A DNA stretch of 64,000 nucleotides from Streptomyces sp. NBC_00178 (GTDB lineage Bacteria; Actinomycetota; Actinomycetes; Streptomycetales; Streptomycetaceae), in contig NZ_CP108143.1 in assembly GCF_036206005.1 (NCBI RefSeq), positions 4,245,501 through 4,309,500 on the forward strand, read 5' to 3'. The notes below the pieces were generated by a model, which had not been told where the DNA came from, searched no databases, and saw only the letters and a program-made list of their open reading frames with translations. Shown piece by piece: positions 1-8,677 of the stretch. Each line of letters opens with the position of its first letter. Within the stretch, counting starts at the first letter, position 1. The translations under genes and the position numbers were made by a program.

Positions 1-408
1 TTGCGCCGGCTGCCCGCGCCGACCTTCGCCATCCTGATGAGCCTGGAACCGGCCATCGCGGCCACGGCGGGCTTCCTGGTCCTGCACCAGGCGCTCTCCA
101 CGACCGACGCCCTGGCCATCGCGCTGGTCATCGGGGCGAGCATGGGCGCCGTGCGCAGCCAGACGGCCCGCACCGCGTCGCCGCGCCGGGAACGGGCGCG
201 CGGGGCACGATGGAGGGGAGCCGAGGAAGGAGGCCCGCGCATGGGATCCGCCAAGGAAACCGACGGGTACGAGGGGCTGTACTCGCACACCCCCTCGCAG
301 GCCGAGGGTGAACGCGAGGAGCCGGCCGTGCGCGGCAAGGCCCCCGAGACGCACCCCGACGTCCCCCGTACCGAACCCTCGCAGGCCGAGGGCGAGCGCG
401 TGGAGTAG
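1..408 (+). CDS. DMT/EamA-family transporter, C-terminal fragment (5' end outside window)
   Basis: The first ~55 residues have the hydrophobic pattern of the last transmembrane segments of EamA/RhtA-type drug/metabolite exporters, including an ILMSLEPAIAATAGFLVL stretch typical of the final repeat. The gene starts before the window. The frame shows no stop until 406-408, so it reads through a basic tail and into the small protein beginning at 241, which has its own strong ribosome binding site. The true transporter end is therefore unclear: either a C-terminal fusion or a lost stop codon. Family assignment is fairly safe; substrate cannot be inferred. Confidence 0.65.
   Translation: MRRLPAPTFAILMSLEPAIAATAGFLVLHQALSTTDALAIALVIGASMGAVRSQTARTASPRRERARGARWRGAEEGGPRMGSAKETDGYEGLYSHTPSQAEGEREEPAVRGKAPETHPDVPRTEPSQAEGERVE
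241..408 (+). CDS. small hydrophilic protein with duplicated SQAEGER motif
   Basis: The ATG at 241 lies behind an AGGAAGGAGG ribosome binding site (about 225-234) and encodes 55 residues. The protein is acidic and low-complexity, and contains the motif PSQAEGER twice (about residues 18-25 and 47-54). No signal peptide, membrane segment or enzyme motif is visible. It is in the same frame as the upstream transporter, which has no stop before it, so it may be made separately from its own start or as a C-terminal extension. Function unknown. Confidence 0.5.
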   Translation: MGSAKETDGYEGLYSHTPSQAEGEREEPAVRGKAPETHPDVPRTEPSQAEGERVE

Positions 409-423
409 GGCCGGGTGCGCGGC

Positions 424-756
424 TCAGCCGTCGACGGGCAGGATCCTGAACGCGGTGAGGCCGGGCGTCAGGGGTGTGACAGCCCGAAGTCCCGCTGGTC
501 GGGGGTGAAGATGCGGTCGGTCCTGCGCCGGTCCGCGAGGACGACGCCCACCACGTCCGCGAGGTCCAGCCGGAGCCCTTCGCAGCCGCGGCGCACCTCG
601 TGCGCCGCGCTCAGGCCGGCGGGCTTCAGGTCGGCCGGCCGGTACTGCCCGTCCACCCATCCGTGAGGTGAGCGCCTCCACGACCTGCGTGGCGGCCGGG
701 AAGCCGAGGTCCCGGTGCACCAGGTCGTCGAGCTCGGTGACGGTGGAACGCCGGGG
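424..756 (-). pseudogene. PIN-domain (VapC-type) toxin relic with two frameshifts
   Basis: Read on the minus strand, 756-655 gives TELDDLVHRDLGFPAA in one frame. About 655-485 continues in another frame with LRLDLADVVGVVLADR and RIFTPDQRDF. The last stretch to 424 returns to the first frame with RAVTPLTPGLTAFRILP. Joined, these reproduce the second half of a PIN nuclease, including the L-x-L-x-DA-like acidic core and the usual TPDQRDFRAV C-terminus. One extra base near 652-655 and one missing base near 481-488 would explain the two shifts. The N-terminal third, with the first catalytic Asp, is absent because the cupin gene promoter lies there. No partner antitoxin was seen. Confidence 0.6.
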
Positions 757-786
757 AGCCGCCGGCCGCCTGTTACGTTCGCTCCC

Positions 787-1158
787 ATGATCGACGGCGT
801 GTACGTGGGCCGCGCGGCAGCGGACGCGGCGCTGGACCACGGCTGGCTGCTGGGCCACTTCAAGGACCCGTCCGACCCGCGCCACAGCGAGGCCCTGGAG
901 ATCAAGTGGGGTGTCCATTCCCCGGGTGAGGAACGTGCGCGATGGGTGCGCGGCGAGGAGCGCACCGCCCTGCTCGTCCTGATCAGCGGCCGGTTCCGCC
1001 TGCGCTTCCCCCGGCGTGACGTGCTGCTGGAGCGCCAGGGCGACTACGCCGTGTGGGGCCCGGGCGTCGACCACTCCTGGTGCGCGGAGGAGGACTCCGT
1101 CGTGCTGACCGTCCGCTGGCCCTCCGTGCCCGGCCACCGGGCCGTCCCGCTCGACTGA
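787..1158 (+). CDS. small cupin-like protein, conserved hypothetical
   Basis: 123 residues from ATG 787. I chose this start because the longer open frame from 715 reads through the PIN relic region. A beta-rich core (LLVLISGRFRLRFP...VLLERQGDYAVWGPGVDHSW) has the GDY-x-x-W-x-x-x-x-x-H layout of a single-domain cupin, with a conserved His near residue 97. Homologues are sometimes labelled signal peptidase I in databases, but the Ser/Lys dyad and membrane anchor of that enzyme are not present. Role unknown. It stands alone ahead of the acyl-CoA operon. Confidence 0.65.
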   Translation: MIDGVYVGRAAADAALDHGWLLGHFKDPSDPRHSEALEIKWGVHSPGEERARWVRGEERTALLVLISGRFRLRFPRRDVLLERQGDYAVWGPGVDHSWCAEEDSVVLTVRWPSVPGHRAVPLD

Positions 1159-1232
1159 TCACGCTTCCGGATGCCCGCGGCACCCCGGGGCGGCGCCGGC
1201 GGGACGCACCGCGGGGCGTCGCGAAAAATCAT

Positions 1233-1246
1233 GCAAGCACGCTTGC
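1233..1246. promoter_or_regulatory. inverted repeat, probable TetR-family operator of the acyl-CoA operon
   Basis: GCAAGC-AC-GCTTGC is a perfect 6-bp inverted repeat with a 2-bp centre, lying 62 bp before the GTG at 1308 that opens the catabolic operon. The operon ends in a tetR gene (10974-11576), so autoregulated repression through this site is the simplest reading. Binding is inferred from position and symmetry only. Confidence 0.55.
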
Positions 1247-1307
1247 TTGTTTTCCGGGGCGCTGGCATGCTCCGGGGCACACCGCCACGCCCCGAGGGGA
1301 GCGCACC

Positions 1308-2114
1308 GTGCCCGACGCATCGGCCGTGACCGCCGCCGTGCTCGACGACCTGCGGCAGGAGGGCGACGAACTCGACCTGCTGGTAGCGGGGTTGAGCGCA
1401 CAGGAATGGGCCTCGCCGACACCGGCCGAGGGGTGGACCGTCGCCCACCAGATCGCCCACCTCACCTGGACGGACGAGGTGGCCCTGACCGCGGCCACCG
1501 AGCCCGGCGCCTTCGCCGCGGAGGTCGAGAGGGCGCTCGCCGCCCCCGACACGTTCGTCGACGAGGCCGCCGCGGAAGCGGTGACCGCACTGGCGCCCGA
1601 AGCGCTCCTGGTGGAGTGGCGGGAGGGCCGGGCGCGACTCCAGGAAGCCCTGCGCGCCGCCCCGGCCGGGACGAAACTCCCCTGGTACGGACCGCCGATG
1701 AGCGTCACCTCGATGGGGACCGCACGGCTCATGGAGACCTGGGCGCACGGCCAGGACGTCGCCGACGCGCTCGGTGTGACGCGGAAGCCGACCGGACGCC
1801 TGCGGCACGTCGCCAGGATCGGCGTACGGGCCCGCGACTACGCCTACTTCGTACGGGGTCTGCAGCCCCCCGGCGAGCCGTTCCGGATCGAACTCCACGG
1901 TGAGGACGGCGAGTCGGTGGTCCACGGACCCGAGGACGCCGCCCAGCGCGTCACCGGTCCGCTCCTCGACTTCTGCCTCCTCGTCACCCGGCGCGCCCAC
2001 CGCGACGACCTCGCCGTCGAGGCGACGGGCCCGGACGCCGACCGGTGGCTGGACATCGCGCAGGCCTTCGCCGGGCCTCCCGGAGCCGGACGGCCCCCGA
2101 AGGCGGACCGGTGA
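1308..2114 (+). CDS. TIGR03084-family metal-binding protein (DinB/mycothiol-isomerase fold)
   Basis: 268 residues from GTG 1308, preceded by GAGGGGAG. The N-terminal half carries the DinB-like helical bundle with WTVAHQIAHL (His47, His51), and a later METWAHGQD segment (His147, Asp150) completes a likely divalent-metal site. The C-terminal half is the small domain seen in TIGR03084 proteins, which usually sit next to AtuA/carboxylase genes. Exact activity is unknown; an isomerase or thiol-transfer role has been suggested for relatives. First gene of the operon; its stop overlaps the next GTG by 3 bases. Confidence 0.8.
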   Translation: MPDASAVTAAVLDDLRQEGDELDLLVAGLSAQEWASPTPAEGWTVAHQIAHLTWTDEVALTAATEPGAFAAEVERALAAPDTFVDEAAAEAVTALAPEALLVEWREGRARLQEALRAAPAGTKLPWYGPPMSVTSMGTARLMETWAHGQDVADALGVTRKPTGRLRHVARIGVRARDYAYFVRGLQPPGEPFRIELHGEDGESVVHGPEDAAQRVTGPLLDFCLLVTRRAHRDDLAVEATGPDADRWLDIAQAFAGPPGAGRPPKADR

Positions 2115-3814
2115 CGCGCCCCCTGCGCGTCGGCAACGCCTCCGGCTTCTACGGCGACCGCTTCGACGCGGTGCGCGAGATGCTCACCGGCGGCCCGCTG
2201 GACGTCCTGACCGGGGACTACCTCGCCGAACTCACCATGCTGATCCTGGGCCGCAGCCGCCTCAAGGACCCGAAGCGCGGATACGCCACGACGTTCCTGC
2301 GGCAGCTGGAGGAGAACCTCGGGCTCGCCCACGAGCGCGGGGTGAAGATCGTCACCAACGCGGGCGGCCTCCACCCCGCCGGACTCGCCGACGCCGTACG
2401 CGAGGTGGCCGTCCGGACCGGTGTGCCGGTGCGGGTGGCGCACGTCGAGGGCGACAGCCGCCCCGTGCCGGACGGCCACCTCACCGCCAACGCCTACCTC
2501 GGCGGCGGGGGCATCGCCGCGTGCCTGCGGGCGGGTGCCGACATCGTCGTCACCGGCCGCGTCACCGACGCCGCACTCGTGGCCGGCCCCGCCGCCGCCC
2601 ACTTCGGCTGGGGACCCGGCGACCACGACGCGCTCGCCGGGGCCGTCGTCGCCGGCCACGTCCTGGAGTGTGGGACCCAGGCCACCGGCGGGAACTACGC
2701 CTTCTTCCGGCAGCACGACGTCCGCCGGCCCGGCTTCCCCCTCGCGGAGATCCACGAGGACGGAAGCAGCGTCATCACCAAGCACGACGGCACGGGCGGC
2801 GTCGTCGACGTCGGAACGGTCACCGCGCAACTGCTCTACGAGACCGGCGGCGCCCGCTACGCAGGACCCGACGTCACCGCCCGCCTCGACACCGTGCGCC
2901 TGGCGCAGGACGGGCCCGACCGGGTGCGGATCAGCGGAGTGCGCGGCGAGGCCCCGCCCCCCACGCTGAAGGTCGGGCTCAACCGGCTCGGCGGGTGGCG
3001 CAACGAGGTCGTGTTCGTGCTGACCGGTCTCGACATCGAGGCCAAGTCCCGCCTCGTGCGGGAGCAGTTCGCCGACGCCCTGGACCGTGCGGGCACGAAG
3101 CCCGCCGAGGTGCGGTGGGAGCTCGCCCGCACGGACCGGGCCGACGCCAGCACTGAGGAGACCGCGAGCGCCCTGCTCCGGCTCGTCGTGCGCGACCCGG
3201 ACGCGGAGGCCGTCGGCCGCGCGGTGTCCGGGGCCGCCGTCGAGCTGGCGCTCGGCAGCTATCCGGGCTTCCACGTGACCGCCCCGCCCGGGAAGGGCGC
3301 GCCGTACGGCGTGTTCGAAGCCGCGTACGTACCGGCCGGGGACGTCGCCCATGTGGCGGTGCTGCCCGACGGGACGCGGCAGGACGTCCCGGCCACCGGG
3401 CCGTACCGGGAGCTCGCCGGTGTGCCGGAGCCCGCGCTGCCGGAGCCGCTGCCCGCCGGGCCCACCCGCACCGTGCCCCTCGGACGCGTCGCCGGTGCCC
3501 GCAGCGGCGACAAGGGCGGGGACGCCAACGTGGGCGTGTGGGTCCGCACGGACGAGGCGTGGCGGTGGCTGGCGCACGAACTGACCGTGGAGCGGTTCAA
3601 GGAGCTGCTGCCGGAGACCGCCGGGCTCACCGTGGAGCGGCACGTCCTGCCCGGCCTGCGGTCCCTCAACTTCGTCGTCCGCGGACTCCTCGGTGAAGGG
3701 GTCGCCGCGCAGGCCCGCTTCGATCCGCAGGCCAAAGCGGTGGGGGAGTGGCTGCGCTCCCGCTCCGTCGACGTACCCGTGCAGCTGACGGACGAACCGG
3801 AGGTGGACGCATGA
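2111..3814 (+). CDS. AtuA-like protein (DUF1446), acyclic terpene utilization family
   Basis: 567 residues from GTG 2111, overlapping the previous stop. Residues ~1-350 form the DUF1446/AtuA domain (RVGNASGFYGDR, IVTNAGGLHPAGLADAV, DIVVTGRVTDAALV). After a linker, residues ~460-565 form the small AtuA-like ferredoxin-fold domain with RVAGARSGDKGGDAN. In Pseudomonas atuA belongs to the citronellol/geraniol catabolic cluster, and it is found beside 3-methylcrotonyl- or geranoyl-CoA carboxylase genes in many bacteria. A hydratase-like step after carboxylation is plausible but unproven. The 3' end overlaps the carboxyltransferase start by 4 bases. Confidence 0.85.
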   Translation: MTRPLRVGNASGFYGDRFDAVREMLTGGPLDVLTGDYLAELTMLILGRSRLKDPKRGYATTFLRQLEENLGLAHERGVKIVTNAGGLHPAGLADAVREVAVRTGVPVRVAHVEGDSRPVPDGHLTANAYLGGGGIAACLRAGADIVVTGRVTDAALVAGPAAAHFGWGPGDHDALAGAVVAGHVLECGTQATGGNYAFFRQHDVRRPGFPLAEIHEDGSSVITKHDGTGGVVDVGTVTAQLLYETGGARYAGPDVTARLDTVRLAQDGPDRVRISGVRGEAPPPTLKVGLNRLGGWRNEVVFVLTGLDIEAKSRLVREQFADALDRAGTKPAEVRWELARTDRADASTEETASALLRLVVRDPDAEAVGRAVSGAAVELALGSYPGFHVTAPPGKGAPYGVFEAAYVPAGDVAHVAVLPDGTRQDVPATGPYRELAGVPEPALPEPLPAGPTRTVPLGRVAGARSGDKGGDANVGVWVRTDEAWRWLAHELTVERFKELLPETAGLTVERHVLPGLRSLNFVVRGLLGEGVAAQARFDPQAKAVGEWLRSRSVDVPVQLTDEPEVDA

Positions 3815-5406
3815 CCGTCCTGCCCACCGCACTGGACACCGCGGGGCCCGAATACGCGTCGCACCGCGCGGCCATGCTCGCCAAGCTCGCCGAACTCGAC
3901 GCCGAGCACGCCAAGGCCCTCGCGGGCGGCGGCGAGAAGTACGTGGCGCGTCACCGGGGGCGCGGCAAGCTCCTCGCCCGGGAGCGGATCGAGCTGCTGG
4001 TCGACCCGGACACGCCCTTTCTGGAACTGTCACCGCTGGCGGCCTGGGGCAGCGATTACGCAGTGGGTGCCTCGCTCGTCACCGGCATCGGGATCGTCTC
4101 CGGCGTGGAGTGCCTGATCACCGCCAACGACCCGACCGTGCGGGGCGGCGCCTCCAACCCGTGGACGCTGAAGAAGGCCCTGCGCGCCAACGAGATCGCC
4201 TTCGCCAACCGGCTGCCCTGCATCTCCCTGGTGGAGTCCGGCGGCGCCGACCTGCCGTCCCAGAAGGAGATCTTCATCCCGGGCGGCGCCCTGTTCCGCG
4301 ACCTCACCCGGCTGTCCGCCGCCGGAATCCCGACCGTGGCCGTCGTGTTCGGGAACTCCACCGCGGGCGGCGCGTACGTCCCCGGCATGTCCGACCACAC
4401 CGTGATGATCAAGGAACAGTCCAAGGTCTTCCTGGGCGGCCCGCCCCTCGTGAAGATGGCCACCGGTGAGGAGAGCGACGACGAGTCGCTCGGCGGCGCC
4501 GGGATGCACGCCCGCACCTCCGGACTCGCCGACCACTTCGCCGTCGACGAGCACGACGCGCTGCGCCAGGCCCGGCAGATCGTCGCGCGGTTCAACTGGC
4601 GCAAGGCGCACGCCGATCCGGAACCCGCCGAGCCGCCGAAGTACGACGAGGACGAGCTGATCGGGATCGTCCCCGGAGACCTGAAGACCCCCTTCGACCC
4701 CCGCGAGGTCATCGCCCGGCTCGTCGACGGATCGGACTTCGACGCCTTCAAGCCGCTGTACGGCACCAGCCTGGTCACCGGCTGGGCCCGGCTGCACGGC
4801 TATCCCGTCGGCATCCTCGCCAACGCCCAGGGCGTGCTGTTCAGCGAGGAGTCGCAGAAGGCCGCGCAGTTCATCCAGCTGGCCAACCAGCGCGACATCC
4901 CGCTGCTGTTCCTCCACAACACCACCGGCTACATGGTCGGCAAGGAGTACGAGCAGGGCGGCATCATCAAGCATGGCGCGATGATGATCAACGCGGTGTC
5001 GAACTCCCGGGTCCCGCACCTCTCCGTGCTGATGGGCGCCTCCTACGGGGCCGGGCACTACGGCATGTGCGGACGCGCCTACGACCCCCGCTTCCTCTTC
5101 GCCTGGCCCAGCAGCAAGTCCGCCGTCATGGGCCCGCAGCAGCTCGCCGGCGTCCTCTCGATCGTCGCCCGCGCCTCCTCCGCCGCGAGGGGCCTGCCCT
5201 ACGACGACGAGGCCGACGCCGGGCTGCGCGCCATGGTCGAGCAGCAGATCGAGTCGGAGTCCCTGCCGATGTTCCTCTCGGGACGGCTCTACGACGACGG
5301 GGTCATCGACCCGCGCGACACCAGGACCGTCCTCGGGATGTGCCTGTCCGCGATCCATACGGCCCCGGTCGAAGGCGCCCGCGGCTTCGGCGTCTTCCGG
5401 ATGTGA
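3811..5406 (+). CDS. acyl-CoA carboxylase, carboxyltransferase (beta) subunit
   Basis: 531 residues from ATG 3811. It is the two-crotonase-fold carboxyltransferase that moves CO2 from carboxybiotin to an acyl-CoA. Motifs include VESGGADLP, FGNSTAGGAYVPGMSD and NTTGYMVGKEYEQGG followed by IIKHGAMM. That last GG-x-x-KHGAM arrangement resembles the 3-methylcrotonyl/geranoyl-CoA branch more than propionyl-CoA carboxylase. It is translationally coupled to atuA upstream and followed after 8 bases by its biotin-containing partner. Substrate is inferred: a branched or unsaturated acyl-CoA. Confidence 0.9.
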   Translation: MTVLPTALDTAGPEYASHRAAMLAKLAELDAEHAKALAGGGEKYVARHRGRGKLLARERIELLVDPDTPFLELSPLAAWGSDYAVGASLVTGIGIVSGVECLITANDPTVRGGASNPWTLKKALRANEIAFANRLPCISLVESGGADLPSQKEIFIPGGALFRDLTRLSAAGIPTVAVVFGNSTAGGAYVPGMSDHTVMIKEQSKVFLGGPPLVKMATGEESDDESLGGAGMHARTSGLADHFAVDEHDALRQARQIVARFNWRKAHADPEPAEPPKYDEDELIGIVPGDLKTPFDPREVIARLVDGSDFDAFKPLYGTSLVTGWARLHGYPVGILANAQGVLFSEESQKAAQFIQLANQRDIPLLFLHNTTGYMVGKEYEQGGIIKHGAMMINAVSNSRVPHLSVLMGASYGAGHYGMCGRAYDPRFLFAWPSSKSAVMGPQQLAGVLSIVARASSAARGLPYDDEADAGLRAMVEQQIESESLPMFLSGRLYDDGVIDPRDTRTVLGMCLSAIHTAPVEGARGFGVFRM

Positions 5407-5414
5407 GGAATCGG

Positions 5415-7415
5415 ATGATCACCGCACTGCTTGTCGCCAACCGGGGCGAGATCGCCTGCCGGATCTTCCGCACCTGCCGTGAGCTGGGCATCGCGACCGT
5501 CGCCGTGTATTCGGACGCCGACGCGGGGGCCCTGCACGTCCGGGAGGCCGACACCGCCGTACGCCTGCCGGGGGCCGCGCCCGGCGACACCTATCTGCGC
5601 GGCGACCTCGTCGTCGCCGCCGCGCTGGCCGCCGGGGCCGACGCCGTGCACCCGGGGTACGGCTTCCTCTCGGAGAACGCGGGCTTCGCCCGGGCCGTCC
5701 AGGACGCGGGCCTCCTCTGGGTGGGGCCCCCGCCGAAGGCCATCGAGCTGATGGCCTCCAAGACCCGCGCCAAGGAGCTGATGGCCGCCGCCGGCGTGCC
5801 TCTTCTGGCCCCCGTCGACCCGGACGCCGCCACCGCGGCCGACCTGCCCCTGCTGCTGAAGGCGGCAGCGGGCGGCGGCGGGCGCGGGATGCGGGTCGTG
5901 CGCGAACTGGACTCTCTGCCCGCGGAGCTGACCGCAGCCTCGGCCGAAGCTGCCGGTGCCTTCGGGGACGGCGAGGTCTTCGCCGAGCCGTACGTCGAGG
6001 GCGGCCGGCACGTCGAGGTCCAGGTCATGGCGGACGGGCAGGGCACCGTGTGGGCGCTCGGCACGCGCGACTGCTCCCTCCAGCGCCGCCACCAGAAGGT
6101 CATCGAGGAGGCCCCCGCGCCCGGACTCGGCGAGGCGCTGCGCGGACGGCTGCACGACGCCGCGGTCGCCGCGGCGCAGGCGGTCGGCTACCGGGGCGCG
6201 GGGACCGTCGAGTTCCTCGTGTCGGCCGACGGCCGCGCGTACTTCCTGGAGATGAACACCCGGCTCCAGGTCGAACACCCCGTCACGGAAGCCGTGTTCG
6301 GCCTCGACCTCGTCGCCCTGCAACTGCGCGTCGCGGAGGGCGAGCCCCTTCCCGCCGAGGCGCCCCCCGAGCCGTCCGGGCACGCCGTCGAGGCCCGGCT
6401 CTACGCCGAGGACCCGGCCCGTGACTGGCAGCCGCAGACCGGAGCACTGCTCGCGCTCGACGTGCCCGGCGCACCCGGTATCCGCCTCGACACCGGGTAC
6501 ACAGGCGGCGACACCATCGGGGTCCACTACGACCCCATGCTCGCCAAGGTCATCGCCCACGCCCCCACCCGCGCCGAGGCCGTCCGCCTCCTGGCCCGCA
6601 CCCTCGAACGCGCCCGCGTCCACGGCCCCGTCACCAACCGGGACCTGCTCGTGCGCTCCCTGCGCCACCCGGACTTCACCGCCGGGCGCCTCGACACCGG
6701 CTTCTACGACCGGCACCTCGCCGGACTCACCACCCCCGGCGACCCGGCGGACCGGCACCTCGCCGCCACGGCCGCCGCCCTCGCAGCGGCGACGGGCGCC
6801 AGGGCCGGACGGGACGCGGCGGGCCCCGCCCGCTTCGGGGCCTGGCGCAACCTCGCCTCCGCGCCGCAGACCAGGCGCTATGTCGCCGAGCCCGACGGCA
6901 CCGCATACGAGATCGCCTACCGCACCGGCCGCGACGGCACCCCGCTGCCCGAGTCGGGGGAGCGGACCATCACCGTCCGGCCTGACCTCGTGGTCCTCGA
7001 AACCGGCGGCGTGACCAGGCGCTTCACGGTCACCACGCACGGCGCCCGCACCTACGTGGACACGGCGTCCGGCGCGTACGCCTTCACCGCCCTGCCCCGC
7101 TTCACCGACCCCGCCGAACGCACCGAACCCGGCTCCCTGCTCGCCCCCATGCCCGGCACCGTCGTCCGGCTCGCCGACGGGCTCGCCCCCGGCGCGTCCG
7201 TCGAAGCCGGGCAGCCGCTGATCTGGCTGGAGGCGATGAAGATGGAGCACCGCATCCTCGCGCCGGCCTCCGGCACCCTCACCGCGCTCCACGCCGCCCC
7301 CGGCCTCCAGGTCGAGGTCGGTGCCCTGCTCGCCGTCGTACAGGACGCGGCCGTGCCCGCACCCGAGCAGGCACCCGTGCACGCATCCGCGCACCAGGAG
7401 GAGACGACCCCATGA
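5415..7415 (+). CDS. acyl-CoA carboxylase, biotin carboxylase/BCCP (alpha) subunit
   Basis: 666 residues from ATG 5415. The N-terminus is the biotin carboxylase pre-ATP-grasp domain (LLVANRGEIACRIFRTCRELG). Next come the ATP-grasp Gly-rich loop (KAAAGGGGRGMRVV) and the catalytic EMNTRLQVEHPVTE. The C-terminus is a biotinyl domain with EAMKMEH, whose Lys609 is the biotin site. A linker/BT-like region lies between, matching the single-chain alpha subunits of MCC and geranoyl-CoA carboxylase. It overlaps the acyl-CoA dehydrogenase start by 4 bases, so the two are probably co-translated. Together with 3811-5406 it makes a complete carboxylase. Confidence 0.92.
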   Translation: MITALLVANRGEIACRIFRTCRELGIATVAVYSDADAGALHVREADTAVRLPGAAPGDTYLRGDLVVAAALAAGADAVHPGYGFLSENAGFARAVQDAGLLWVGPPPKAIELMASKTRAKELMAAAGVPLLAPVDPDAATAADLPLLLKAAAGGGGRGMRVVRELDSLPAELTAASAEAAGAFGDGEVFAEPYVEGGRHVEVQVMADGQGTVWALGTRDCSLQRRHQKVIEEAPAPGLGEALRGRLHDAAVAAAQAVGYRGAGTVEFLVSADGRAYFLEMNTRLQVEHPVTEAVFGLDLVALQLRVAEGEPLPAEAPPEPSGHAVEARLYAEDPARDWQPQTGALLALDVPGAPGIRLDTGYTGGDTIGVHYDPMLAKVIAHAPTRAEAVRLLARTLERARVHGPVTNRDLLVRSLRHPDFTAGRLDTGFYDRHLAGLTTPGDPADRHLAATAAALAAATGARAGRDAAGPARFGAWRNLASAPQTRRYVAEPDGTAYEIAYRTGRDGTPLPESGERTITVRPDLVVLETGGVTRRFTVTTHGARTYVDTASGAYAFTALPRFTDPAERTEPGSLLAPMPGTVVRLADGLAPGASVEAGQPLIWLEAMKMEHRILAPASGTLTALHAAPGLQVEVGALLAVVQDAAVPAPEQAPVHASAHQEETTP

Positions 7416-8578
7416 GCACCGTCCTCGAAACCCAGGAGCACAAGGACCTCCGCGCCGCCGTCGCCGCCCTCGGCAGACGGTTCGGCCGCGACTACACCAC
7501 CGCCCTCGCCCGCAAGGGCGAGCACCCCCGCGAACTGTGGGACGAGGCGGGCAAGCTCGGCTACCTCGGCGTCAACCTCCCCGAGGAGTACGGCGGCGGG
7601 GGTGGCGGCATGGCCGAACTCTCCATCGTCCTGGAGGAGCTGGGCGCGGCCGGCAGCCCGCTGCTGATGCTGGTCGTCTCCCCGGCGATCTGCGGCACCG
7701 TCATCGCCCGCTTCGGCACCGAGGCCCAGAAGCGCACCTGGCTGCCCGGGCTCTCCGACGGCAGCCTGACCATGTCCTTCGGCATCACCGAGCCCGACGC
7801 GGGCTCCAACTCCCACCGCATCACCACCACCGCCCGCCGCGACGGTGGGGAGTGGGTCCTCAGCGGCCGGAAGGTCTTCATATCCGGCGTCGACATCTCC
7901 GACGCGACGCTCGTCGTCGGACGCACCGAGGACGCCAGGTCCGGAAAGCTCAAGCCCTGCCTCTTCATCGTCCCCCGGGACACACCCGGCTTCACGCGCA
8001 CCCGGATCGACATGGAACTCCAGGCGGCCGAGAAGCAGTTCGAGCTGGTCCTCGACGAGGTGCGGCTGCCCGCCGACGCGCTCGTCGGCGAGGAGGCGGA
8101 CACCGGGCTGCTCCAGCTCTTCGCCGGGCTGAACCCGGAGCGCATCATGGGCGCCGCCTTCGCCATCGGCATGGGGCGTTACGCCCTCGAACGCGCCGTG
8201 GACTACGCGAAGACCCGCACCGTCTGGAAGGGCGTGCCCATCGGCGCCCACCAGGCCATCGCCCACCCGCTCGCCCAGGCGCACATCGAGCTGGAACTCG
8301 CCCGGCTCATGATGCAGAAGGCCGCGAGACTCGTCGACGACGGCGACGACATCGGCGCGGGCGAGGCCGCCAACATGGCGAAGTACGCCGCCGCCGAGGC
8401 CTGCGTCAGGGCCGTCGACCAGGCCGTCCACACCCTCGGCGGCAACGGCCTGACCCGCGAGTACGGCCTCGCCTCCCTGATCACCGCCGCGCGTGTCTCC
8501 CGTATCGCCCCCGTCAGCCGGGAAATGATCCTCAACTACGTCTCCCACCAGACCCTGGGCCTGCCGAAGTCGTACTGA
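7412..8578 (+). CDS. acyl-CoA dehydrogenase
   Basis: 388 residues, the usual family size. The N-terminal helical domain is followed by the mid-domain FAD/substrate signature FGITEPDAGSNSHR and VLSGRKVFISG. The C-terminal domain contains the dimer/FAD segment VHTLGGNGLTREYG. It should introduce the alpha-beta double bond into the acyl-CoA that the carboxylase or hydratase uses. It starts inside the carboxylase stop codon. About 100 bases separate it from the CoA ligase, with a short hairpin at 8627-8642 that could modulate downstream expression. Confidence 0.9.
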   Translation: MSTVLETQEHKDLRAAVAALGRRFGRDYTTALARKGEHPRELWDEAGKLGYLGVNLPEEYGGGGGGMAELSIVLEELGAAGSPLLMLVVSPAICGTVIARFGTEAQKRTWLPGLSDGSLTMSFGITEPDAGSNSHRITTTARRDGGEWVLSGRKVFISGVDISDATLVVGRTEDARSGKLKPCLFIVPRDTPGFTRTRIDMELQAAEKQFELVLDEVRLPADALVGEEADTGLLQLFAGLNPERIMGAAFAIGMGRYALERAVDYAKTRTVWKGVPIGAHQAIAHPLAQAHIELELARLMMQKAARLVDDGDDIGAGEAANMAKYAAAEACVRAVDQAVHTLGGNGLTREYGLASLITAARVSRIAPVSREMILNYVSHQTLGLPKSY

Positions 8579-8677
8579 GGCCTCAGGCCGCAGCGCCGAT
8601 TCCGGTCGCTCCCGGGTCTCCCCATCCGCCCCCGCAGGGGCGATTCTGGCTCTCCACCCGCGTCGAAGGGGACCGCC

